The notes under the pieces: generated by a model
What the model was told of the DNA's origin: nothing
Seen by the model: the letters and a program-made list of their open reading frames with translations, nothing else
Database searches by the model: none
Shown here: one piece after another, positions 29,045 through 36,987 of the stretch
How the letters are laid out: each line of letters begins with the position of its first letter
How positions within the stretch are numbered: the stretch's first letter is position 1
Translations under genes and position numbers: made by a program
From: an uncultured Marinomonas sp.
Lineage (GTDB): Bacteria > Pseudomonadota > Gammaproteobacteria > Pseudomonadales > Marinomonadaceae
Direction of reading: 5' to 3'
Length of the DNA stretch: 64,000 nt
Assembly: GCA_947493575.1 (NCBI GenBank)
Contig: CANLRQ010000001.1
Span: 186,001 to 250,000, forward strand

Positions 29045-29821
29045 TTGGCCTTTACTTTGAATCCAACAGACATTATCAGTTTACCTGACCAAGCAAATAC
29101 ACACGAGCATGATTATCATCAGCTTGTGATTGTTTTGGATGGCAATACTGACTTTGATATCAAGGGTAATGACAAGCAATTGCAGGTAGGGCAAGGTTGC
29201 TTAGTGCCTTCGTCTGAATATCATGCTTTCAAGGGGTTGGGAGAAAATAGCGTCATGCTGGTGAATCTCCCCACTCCATCAGAAAAAGCCATTACAGATG
29301 AAGAGTATGAAATCGTATCTCGCCTCTTTGATCAGGCCGCGTATTTTCAGCTGAATCCAAGGTTACAAGTTCTCGCGTCAGCACTAAGTGGAGAATTACA
29401 ACAGTACCCCGAAGACAAGATGCTCGCAAGAGCCTGTGGAAATACGCTCTTAAGCTCGATTCGCCATCAACTAAATACAGCCCATTCAACAAGGTCAAAA
29501 GGCAACCAATTAGACATAGATCAGCTAGATCAATTCATTGAGCTAAACCTTTCTCGCAAAGTTCACATAAACCAGTTAGCCAATTTTTGTTTTTTAAGTG
29601 TCAGCCAATTCCATGAACGATTCAAAGAAAAAACAGGCATAACACCACATCAATACCTAATAAGAAAGCGCATAGAAAGAGCCCAAGCGTTATTAATAGA
29701 AGGATTCACACCTATCCACGTCGCGGAAATGTGTGGTTTCTCTAGCCAAAGCGCGATGACAAGCCTTTTTACGCAAATGTTAGGTATTACCCCTATTAAA
29801 TTTCAGAAGCAGTTGCGTTAA
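29045..29821 (+). CDS. AraC-family transcriptional regulator
   Basis: 258 aa: N-terminal cupin-like sensor domain (HEHDYHQLVIVLDGNTDF; residues about 15-80) and C-terminal AraC DNA-binding domain with two helix-turn-helices (NQLANFCFLSVSQFHERFKE and PIHVAEMCGFSSQSAMTSLF). The only plausible starts in frame are TTG 29045 and CTG 29033, neither with a clear Shine-Dalgarno. It lies 203 bp upstream of putA in the same direction. Because this PutA lacks the N-terminal repressor domain, this regulator is a candidate proline-responsive activator of putA; that is inference from position. Confidence 0.88.
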   Translation: MAFTLNPTDIISLPDQANTHEHDYHQLVIVLDGNTDFDIKGNDKQLQVGQGCLVPSSEYHAFKGLGENSVMLVNLPTPSEKAITDEEYEIVSRLFDQAAYFQLNPRLQVLASALSGELQQYPEDKMLARACGNTLLSSIRHQLNTAHSTRSKGNQLDIDQLDQFIELNLSRKVHINQLANFCFLSVSQFHERFKEKTGITPHQYLIRKRIERAQALLIEGFTPIHVAEMCGFSSQSAMTSLFTQMLGITPIKFQKQLR

Positions 29822-30024
29822 TCGGACTTTTTTATAAAAAAAAACGATTTTTCTGAAAGACATAATAAGCACCCTATAAGTACATTATCATTACTATAGG
29901 AGCACTTATTCAAAAGTCACATTTTTCGTAGATTGAATAAGCACGACATGTCCTATAACTCATTCTGTCAGCTAATCTCATTCCCAGACACACTGATAGG
30001 TTATTGCGTTACGGAGAATCTACT

Positions 30025-33000
30025 ATGTTCAATGCCATTGAAGTTTTACAGCCTACCTTCATTGAGAAGCCTCTTAATGAACTGTGGCAACTCATTTCCC
30101 CTCTATATAAAGCCGATGAAGCTGCATGGTTAAAAGAGTTATTACCTCTTGCAAAACCAACTGAGAGCGAGCTGAAAAATAGCACGGATGCAGCGACAAA
30201 GCTGATAGAGAAAGTACGTAAAGATGATGACAGCATGTCGATGATTGATGCTCTACTATTGGAGTACAGTCTGGATACCAAAGAAGGTATCTTACTTATG
30301 TGCTTGGCTGAAGCCTTGATGCGTGTTCCTGATAAAGAAACAGCCGATGCATTTATTAAAGACCGCTTAAGTGTTGCGGACTGGGCTTCTCATGCAAAAG
30401 GTTCCGATTCATTTTTTGTAAATGCATCAACATGGGGATTATTGCTTACTGGCAAAATCGTTACCATGGATGAAGCCAAAGATGGTAAACCAGCTAACCT
30501 TGTTAATCGCTTGGTAAATCGTGTTTCTGAGCCTGTTATCCGTAAAGCAATGAACCACGCAATGAAAATAATGGGACATCAGTTTGTTCTTGGGCGTGAT
30601 ATCAAAGAAGCCTTATCGCGCGGTAAAAACTACCGTGAAAAAGGCTATGCTTATTCTTTCGATATGCTTGGTGAAGCAGCCTTAACCAAAAGTGATGCTA
30701 TAAAATATCTGCGTTCATACGAAAAAGCCGTCGAAGTAGTGGGTAAAGACAGCTATAAGAAAGGCCCTCGCCCAACTATCTCGATTAAACTTTCTGCATT
30801 ACACCCCCGTTATGAAGTAGGTAACGAAGAAAGAGTTATGAGTGAGCTTTTTGAAAGTGTTAAAAGCTTATTAATCAAAGCAAGAAAAGTAAATGTTGGC
30901 ATTACTATTGATGCCGAAGAAGCAGACCGTTTAGAACTGTCACTGCACTTATTTGAAAAACTGTACCGTGACGACGCCATAAAAGGCTGGGGGTTATTTG
31001 GACTGGTTATTCAAGCCTACTCGAAAAGGGCACTTCCTGTATTAACTTGGTTAACAGCATTAGCAAAAGAACAAGGTGATCAAATTCCTGTTCGTCTAGT
31101 AAAAGGCGCATATTGGGATTCAGAAATTAAGCTATGCCAGCAACGTGGTGTGAACGGCTATCCTGTCTACACACGCAAAGAAGCTACAGATGTTTCTTAC
31201 TTGGCTTGCGCTCACTTTTTGCTGCAAGAACATACGAGAAAGCACATCTTCCCTCAGTTCGCTAGCCACAATGCCCATACTATTGCGACAGTAACAAGTT
31301 TGTCTCAACACTTAGGTGCTTCTACTACTGAGTTTGAATTTCAAAGACTTCACGGAATGGGAGATGCTTTGTATGACACTCTTATCAAAACCAGCGGTAC
31401 CGATGTAAGAATTTACGCACCTGTAGGTAATCATAAAGATTTACTACCTTATTTGGTAAGACGACTCTTAGAAAATGGAGCAAACAGCTCTTTCGTACAT
31501 CGTCTGATTGATGCGACATACCCTGTTTCTGAGCTTGTGGGCCACCCAGTACCGTTACTCGAAAGCCGTAAATCATTATCAAACCCTTATATTGATTTAC
31601 CAATCCGCCTATTTGAAGATCGTAAAAATTCCTATGGCCCAAATATAGAAATTGACTCAGAATGGACACCCTTCAAAGCTCAAATCGATACTTTCATGGG
31701 GCAAGACACTCAATGGAGAGCCTACCCTCTTGTGGGTGGTAAAAAAGTTGAGACCAACAACACACATACAATCACCAGCCCTTACAAACTCACTGAAACT
31801 GCAGGACAAATAGATTGGGCAGATGCTAAAACAGTCACTCAAGCAATTGATCTTGCTGAAGCGGCGTTCCCTACTTGGTCTCAACGCCCAGCAAACGAAC
31901 GTGCCGACTGTTTAGATCGTATGGCTGACTTGATGGAAGAGAATTATGCCGAGCTTATGGCACTTTGCCACCGTGAAGCAGGTAAAACTATTCAAGATAG
32001 TATCGACGAAGTTCGTGAGGGCGTAGATTTTTGCCGTTATTATGCGCAACAAGTTCGTAGCCACTTTGCTAAACCCGTCAAATTTAAAAACTTCCTAGGT
32101 AACGAACAAACTTTATTACGTCAAGGTCGTGGCGTTTTTGCTTGTATCAGCCCTTGGAACTTCCCATTGGCGATTTTCATTGGTCAAGTTTCGGCGGCTC
32201 TTGCGGTGGGTAATACCGTAATAGCCAAACCTGCTGAACAAACCAGTTTAATTGCAGTTCGTGCAATTGAATTGCTGCTTGAAGCCGGTGTTCCTGGTGA
32301 TGTTATCCACCTTCTACCGGGTGACGGTGCTACAGTTGGTGCGCCTCTAACCAGTGATAAACGCATCGCGGGACTTGCTTTTACAGGATCAACAGGTACC
32401 GCTCAGTTGATCAATAGAACATTATCCAATCGCGGCGTTGCTCCGATACCTGTTATTGCTGAGACCGGCGGTCAAAACGCAATGATCGTTGATTCCACAT
32501 CGTTACCAGAACAAGTTGTACGTGATGCCGTCCGTTCTGCATTTGCCTCGGCTGGTCAGCGTTGTTCGGCATTACGAGTTATGTTTATTCAGGAAGACAT
32601 TGCAGACCGTGTCATCTTAATGATCAAAGGCGCGATGAAAGAACAATCCGTCGGTTTACCTTATCTCCACAGTACCGATGTTGGCCCTGTTATCGACCAG
32701 AAAGCACAGTCTATGTTACTAGATCATATAAAAAACATGACTGTAAAAGGCACTCTAATCGCTCAATCTGCCTTACCTGAATGGGCGGATAAAGGCACTT
32801 TTGTTGCCCCAACAGCTTTTGAAATTAGCAGTATTGATCTGTTAACTGAAGAGAAGTTTGGCCCTATCATGCACGTTGTGCGTTACAAGGCGAAAGATTT
32901 AGATCAGATCGTTGATACGATTAATAACTCAGGTTTCGGTCTGACCATGGGGGTACATAGCCGTAATGAAACAACTTGTGCTCGTATTGCTAGCCGTGCT

Positions 33001-33147
33001 CGTGTAGGAAATCTCTACATAAACCGCGACCAAGTAGGTGCCGTTGTTGGCGTTCAGCCATTCGGTGGCCAAGGGTTATCTGGAACAGGTCCAAAAGCAG
33101 GCGGGCCTCATTATTTACATCGTTTTGCTATTGAAAAAGCCCTTTAG
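30025..33147 (+). CDS. putA: Bifunctional proline dehydrogenase / P5C dehydrogenase PutA
   Basis: Oxidises proline to glutamate. 1040 aa from ATG 30025 (GGAG 9 nt upstream; the frame opens earlier at 30004). The order is a helical arm, FAD-binding PRODH barrel (about 180-480; VKGAYWDSEIK, FASHNAHTIATV, FQRLHGMGDALY, RIYAPVGNHKDLLPYLVRRL), then P5C dehydrogenase (about 560-1035; general base E813 in ETGGQN, catalytic C847 in GQRCSALRV). It has neither the N-terminal ribbon-helix-helix DNA-binding domain of E. coli PutA nor the C-terminal ALDH-superfamily domain; it ends at AGGPHYLHRFAIEKAL. The missing C-terminal domain appears to be encoded by the next gene. Confidence 0.96.
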   Translation: MFNAIEVLQPTFIEKPLNELWQLISPLYKADEAAWLKELLPLAKPTESELKNSTDAATKLIEKVRKDDDSMSMIDALLLEYSLDTKEGILLMCLAEALMRVPDKETADAFIKDRLSVADWASHAKGSDSFFVNASTWGLLLTGKIVTMDEAKDGKPANLVNRLVNRVSEPVIRKAMNHAMKIMGHQFVLGRDIKEALSRGKNYREKGYAYSFDMLGEAALTKSDAIKYLRSYEKAVEVVGKDSYKKGPRPTISIKLSALHPRYEVGNEERVMSELFESVKSLLIKARKVNVGITIDAEEADRLELSLHLFEKLYRDDAIKGWGLFGLVIQAYSKRALPVLTWLTALAKEQGDQIPVRLVKGAYWDSEIKLCQQRGVNGYPVYTRKEATDVSYLACAHFLLQEHTRKHIFPQFASHNAHTIATVTSLSQHLGASTTEFEFQRLHGMGDALYDTLIKTSGTDVRIYAPVGNHKDLLPYLVRRLLENGANSSFVHRLIDATYPVSELVGHPVPLLESRKSLSNPYIDLPIRLFEDRKNSYGPNIEIDSEWTPFKAQIDTFMGQDTQWRAYPLVGGKKVETNNTHTITSPYKLTETAGQIDWADAKTVTQAIDLAEAAFPTWSQRPANERADCLDRMADLMEENYAELMALCHREAGKTIQDSIDEVREGVDFCRYYAQQVRSHFAKPVKFKNFLGNEQTLLRQGRGVFACISPWNFPLAIFIGQVSAALAVGNTVIAKPAEQTSLIAVRAIELLLEAGVPGDVIHLLPGDGATVGAPLTSDKRIAGLAFTGSTGTAQLINRTLSNRGVAPIPVIAETGGQNAMIVDSTSLPEQVVRDAVRSAFASAGQRCSALRVMFIQEDIADRVILMIKGAMKEQSVGLPYLHSTDVGPVIDQKAQSMLLDHIKNMTVKGTLIAQSALPEWADKGTFVAPTAFEISSIDLLTEEKFGPIMHVVRYKAKDLDQIVDTINNSGFGLTMGVHSRNETTCARIASRARVGNLYINRDQVGAVVGVQPFGGQGLSGTGPKAGGPHYLHRFAIEKAL

Positions 33148-33159
33148 GAGTGAATTAAG

Positions 33160-33849
33160 ATGACACAAGTACAACCAGCTCAAATTCAAACAGCGTTACA
33201 GTCACTTGATCACTGGGAGCAAATTGGCATAGAGGAAAGAGCGGCTTTACTCCGAACTTCTATACAAAGTTTAAAAGATCGACCACAACATATGGCCGAA
33301 TGGCAAATTAGCAACGCTTTAACGCATGTTGGCGAAGCCGTAATATTGCCCGGGCCAACGGGAGAAAAGAATGAATTATCAACTCAAGGAAGAGGCGTAT
33401 TTTTATGTACGTCTCATCTAAAAGACGATGATTCTGAACATGAAACAGCTTTAATCGCTCAAGTGTATGCCGCCCTCATTGCTGGTAATACTGTGATTTC
33501 GGCAGGTGACTTTGGTGAACAAATTACTATGTTACTTGCTCCTACATTACCTGAAGGCGTTATTCAAAGTGTTGACGAGATTACCGAAGATCTTATTATT
33601 GATTCACCTTTAATTGCTGGTGTTGCTGTGCTCACATCAACAGATAAAGCCACGTCTCTGTATCATAGATTAGCAAAAAAGGACGGTCTTCTATGTCAGC
33701 TTGTAGAAGAAACTGATTTAGTCAATTTGCCAACTATTGCCAACCCGAACTACATTTTACGTTTTATAACCGAACGTACAGTGAGTATCAATACAACGGC
33801 GATCGGTGGTAATGCGACCTTATTAGAATTAGGTATTATGGAAGAATAA
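33160..33849 (+). CDS. Stand-alone PutA C-terminal (ALDH-like, non-catalytic) domain protein
   Basis: 229 aa. Residues about 70-170 are a degenerate aldehyde-dehydrogenase Rossmann segment: GRGVFLCTSHLKDDDSEHET and QVYAALIAGNTVISAGD align with the GRGVFACISPWNFP and QVSAALAVGNTVIAKPAE segments of the PutA just upstream, but no catalytic Cys/Glu region is present. The C-terminus ERTVSINTTAIGGNATLLEL matches the conserved C-terminal motif of longer PutA proteins (NTAAAGGNASLMTIG-type in E. coli). The start is 12 bp after the putA stop, with AGGAG overlapping that stop. I infer a split-off domain that completes the PutA substrate tunnel or oligomer. Confidence 0.75.
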   Translation: MTQVQPAQIQTALQSLDHWEQIGIEERAALLRTSIQSLKDRPQHMAEWQISNALTHVGEAVILPGPTGEKNELSTQGRGVFLCTSHLKDDDSEHETALIAQVYAALIAGNTVISAGDFGEQITMLLAPTLPEGVIQSVDEITEDLIIDSPLIAGVAVLTSTDKATSLYHRLAKKDGLLCQLVEETDLVNLPTIANPNYILRFITERTVSINTTAIGGNATLLELGIMEE

Positions 33850-33860
33850 CCTTCCATCTA

Positions 33861-33907
33861 AAAAAACGTATTTTGCGGTAAGCTCATTATCGTAAAATAC
33901 GTTTTTT
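33861..33907 (+). terminator. Terminator of the putA operon
   Basis: Long inverted repeat AAAACGTATTTTGCG / CGTAAAATACGTTTT (one wobble pair) with a T run, 12 bp after the stop of the ALDH-like gene. Confidence 0.85.
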
Positions 33908-34028
33908 GACTCTCCTCTTTGTTTTTTGATTATCCCCTTTATTGTCATATCACCCTAAGCGTCAAATCACACACCTTCATCTCTTATTCTCAATTTCCCT
34001 TCAACATAAAAATCATCAATTACTAAAT

Positions 34029-34047
34029 GATAATTAATTTCATTATC
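34029..34047 (+). promoter_or_regulatory. Fur box
   Basis: GATAATTAATTTCATTATC matches the 19-bp Fur consensus GATAATGATAATCATTATC at 15 of 19 positions, with both outer arms perfect. It lies 66 bp before the GTG start of the DUF4856 gene, the position expected for iron repression. Confidence 0.8.
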
Positions 34048-34112
34048 GTTAATTATTGTGTTAGCATCAAATGATTATCTATTTTTGATTTAACTGTGTT
34101 TTGGAGAGCCCT

Positions 34113-35507
34113 GTGAAAAAAAGTCTACTTGCATCACTAATTAGTTTAAGCATTACATTACCAGCTGTTGCTGCGGAATATGACTTTGACGTTACATTAA
34201 AAGGTTATCAAGGAGAGGCGACTTCTTCTGTATCTTATGGGGGGCAAATAGCGCGTCACGCTCTACACAACTCTCTTAAGAAACTCATAAAAAAAACAAG
34301 TACTGATAACAGTGACGTAACTAGGGTAGAAATGAATACCTATTTTACCAGCACAGATGCAGGTCGAGCGATTATTGATCCAGTAAGCAAAGATGGATTC
34401 CCTATTCTACAAACAAATATTGATGAATTATCCAAAGGCAAAAACCTAGAGTCCAGTGCTTACAAAGGTGCTATCAGTGGTTGGCCTGGCAGCCTATCAG
34501 GTGCGGAAGTATTAGCAGACATGATAGACAAAGCGAACCAAACTAATGCGGGATTTGATGCTATTAATGGTTACGACTACATTCAATTAATCTCTAAATT
34601 TACTATGGGTGCTGTTTTCTATAACAAGGCTGTGAACCACTATTTAGATGAAAAATTGGAAGCAGGTGCGTATCCAAATAACACACCTTACAAAGAAGGT
34701 GTGCCTTACACAGGCAAAGAACACGTATGGGATGAAGCTTTTGGTTACTTTGGTGCGCCAGCTCACTCACTTAATCTAACACCTAAAGAAATTGTGCAAA
34801 TTGTTAAATTAAACCCTGAATATTTAGAAAAAGCCGATTTCAATAAAGACGGTAAAGTAGACCTTACCTCTGAAATGGCTTATGCCCATGCCTACTATGC
34901 AGCATCTATTGATAGCTCAGGCGGCACCGAGTATTTCCATAAAATTGTGCAAGCTTTTTACGATGGCCGTTCTCTAATTAAAAATGCCAAAGGCGAAATA
35001 CTATCCGAAGAAGAACTAAAACAGTTACATGCCTACGCAGATACAATCAAAACAGCTTGGCAACAAGTCATTGCTGAAGCCGCATTTAAATATGCTGGCA
35101 GTGTATACCGCGACTTAGCAACATTAGACGCTGCTAGCCAAACAGGTGGTGATGTTAAAAAAGCGTTCCGTAACTACGTAAAGCATTGGGGTGAATTAAA
35201 AGGGTTTGCGCTATCTTTAAGTGCTTCAGGCCAAGATCTTGGTGCTACTGAAGTACAATTAAATCGCCTAATTGGTTTTAGCCCAGTATTATTCGGTGGC
35301 TCACAAGTGATTGCAGTGGATGGAAATGGCGAATACGTACAATCTACATCTGTTAGTATGAAAGCTTATCAGTTAAATATGATTAAGACGCAAAATCTAC
35401 TAGGCAAAGCTTTTTCTTTGAATGCACGTTTAAATGACGAAACGGCAAATATTACCAACGTTCTAAAGCAAGTGGATGCAGAGTCAAATAGTGCAGAAAA
35501 CGACTAA
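34113..35507 (+). CDS. Exported DUF4856-family protein, probably iron-repressed
   Basis: 464 aa from GTG 34113, which follows GGAG by about 6 nt; the frame opens at TTG 34101. Signal peptide MKKSLLASLISLSITLPAVAA. The mature part matches the DUF4856 family (imelysin-like helical proteins): the KEHVWDEAFGYFGAP motif near residue 210, and helical repeats with conserved acidic and His residues. A Ca-loop-like segment DFNKDGKVDL (about 250-260) resembles an EF-hand or dockerin loop. Imelysin-like proteins are linked to iron or haem uptake; with the upstream Fur box a periplasmic iron-related role is inferred. Reaction unknown. Confidence 0.75.
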   Translation: MKKSLLASLISLSITLPAVAAEYDFDVTLKGYQGEATSSVSYGGQIARHALHNSLKKLIKKTSTDNSDVTRVEMNTYFTSTDAGRAIIDPVSKDGFPILQTNIDELSKGKNLESSAYKGAISGWPGSLSGAEVLADMIDKANQTNAGFDAINGYDYIQLISKFTMGAVFYNKAVNHYLDEKLEAGAYPNNTPYKEGVPYTGKEHVWDEAFGYFGAPAHSLNLTPKEIVQIVKLNPEYLEKADFNKDGKVDLTSEMAYAHAYYAASIDSSGGTEYFHKIVQAFYDGRSLIKNAKGEILSEEELKQLHAYADTIKTAWQQVIAEAAFKYAGSVYRDLATLDAASQTGGDVKKAFRNYVKHWGELKGFALSLSASGQDLGATEVQLNRLIGFSPVLFGGSQVIAVDGNGEYVQSTSVSMKAYQLNMIKTQNLLGKAFSLNARLNDETANITNVLKQVDAESNSAEND

Positions 35508-35530
35508 AGATCAATAAATTAACACTATTG

Positions 35531-35618
35531 GAGACCTTTGAACGAAGTCATGAGCGATGATAAGACGAGTCTGCTTTTAACAAAGTATTAGCAAGCTTAG
35601 TAGTCGTGCGAAGGCCTC
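35531..35618 (+). mobile_element. MITE-like repeat, copy D
   Basis: 88 bp from GAGACCTTTGAACGA to TCGTGCGAAGGCCTC, with the interior GTCATGAGCGATGATAAG and AACAAAGTATTAGCAAGC. Flanked by perfect TATTG direct repeats (35526-35530 and 35619-35623). It sits between the DUF4856 and desaturase genes. Confidence 0.9.
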
Positions 35619-35648
35619 TATTGAAATAACAATCGTATACGAGGGAGC

Positions 35649-35683
35649 GGCCATTGATTTTATCAGTGGCCGTATTTTTATTT
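35649..35683 (+). terminator. Hairpin with T-rich tail immediately before the desaturase gene
   Basis: 10-bp stem GGCCATTGAT / ATCAGTGGCC (one G-T wobble), 3-nt loop, then GTATTTTTATTT. It has terminator form and probably ends DUF4856 transcription, but the TTG start of the next gene is only 10 bp away, so it might instead control that gene. Confidence 0.6.
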
Positions 35684-36698
35684 GGATGCTTTTTTTGATT
35701 GGTTTTCGCTTACTTTAAGCGACGCCTTTACGGATCTTATTAACCCCAAAAAGCGGGTGACTTTACTGTATCTATTTACAGCAGCTTTGTTTGCCTGTAC
35801 CTGGTATACGTTGAAATACGGAACCAATGGCTTCAAGCGTTCTTTTAGTTGGTTGTCCCCAGCGGTTTGGTGGCATCCATCCTCTAAACGCGACTATGGT
35901 ATGTGGTTGCTTAATAAATTTCTCATGTCACTTATAGGCCCTTCTTTGCTATCACAGTCAGTTATTGCTACTTGGATTTATTGGCAGGCATTGGATTGGC
36001 AAACATTAAGCTGGCTAAATGGGACAGCCATCATCAGCCTATCTACTGGCTGGGTAGTGGCTTTATTCACTCTCTGCTATTTTCTAGTCGATGATTTTTC
36101 ACGCTTTTTTCTTCACTGGTTAATGCATAAGTCCCCTACATTATGGGCTTTCCATCAAGTTCACCACAGTGCCTCAACAATGACGCCTTTTACTGTGTTT
36201 CGCACTCACCCAATTGAAGGCATACTTTTTTCTTTAAGATCAGCGGTTTCACAAGGCATCGTCATTGGGGTATTTGCGGTGTGCTTTCCAAAGCAAATGT
36301 CTCTCTATACTATCTTTGGAGTAGTTGTCAGTACCTATTTATTTAACCTTTTCGGGGCAAATTTAAGACACAGCACACTGCCAATAAGTTATGGGAAGTA
36401 CTTAGAAAAATGGATTATTTCACCAGCCCAGCACCAACTGCATCACTCTTTAAATCCAGCTCATTTTGATTGTAATTTTGGCGTAGTACTAGCCATATGG
36501 GATCGTTTGTTTAACTCATTAAAGTTTGGTCACGATAATCAAAAGGTACAATTTGGGGTTTCCGGTAAAATGCAAAACCCTAGCTTACTTGAATTGTATT
36601 ATTTACCTTTCCAACTTGCTTGGACACGCTTTGTAAAAAAGCTGTTACCTAATCTACAAAAGGCTCGTCACTTCTTTCATAACATACTCAAAAATTAG
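35682..36698 (+). CDS. Sterol desaturase / fatty acid hydroxylase superfamily membrane protein
   Basis: 338-aa integral membrane protein with the eight-histidine di-iron motif set of the superfamily: FFLHWLMHKSP (about 144-154), HQVHHSAS (about 158-165) and QHQLHHS (about 250-257). Four or five membrane helices flank them. Members hydroxylate or desaturate lipids with O2. The only start in frame is TTG 35682, right after a hairpin, without a normal Shine-Dalgarno, so the start is uncertain. Between an iron-regulated exported protein and a di-heme lipoprotein; the substrate is not predictable. Confidence 0.85.
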   Translation: MDAFFDWFSLTLSDAFTDLINPKKRVTLLYLFTAALFACTWYTLKYGTNGFKRSFSWLSPAVWWHPSSKRDYGMWLLNKFLMSLIGPSLLSQSVIATWIYWQALDWQTLSWLNGTAIISLSTGWVVALFTLCYFLVDDFSRFFLHWLMHKSPTLWAFHQVHHSASTMTPFTVFRTHPIEGILFSLRSAVSQGIVIGVFAVCFPKQMSLYTIFGVVVSTYLFNLFGANLRHSTLPISYGKYLEKWIISPAQHQLHHSLNPAHFDCNFGVVLAIWDRLFNSLKFGHDNQKVQFGVSGKMQNPSLLELYYLPFQLAWTRFVKKLLPNLQKARHFFHNILKN

Positions 36699-36987
36699 CT
36701 CTACAAGCACCTCACCCTGACTAATCTACAACATCAAAAGGATTTCACCCCCAATCCAAAGTCTTTTTACTCTCTGTCGATAAAAAGCTATCTGTATCAT
36801 GGTGTACTTTTAAAATAAAAAAAGGAGAGAGATACTGCTTTTGGGTTACTTTAATAAAATCAGGAATGATCGATAGCACCTTCATAATGAAAGAGGTGAG
36901 ACTCTTTATTTATCTACATGCTTAAGTGCAAGCAGTAGAAGTTATGCCCATTAACCTTCATTCCCTTCCAGTACAAGGAAACGTATT

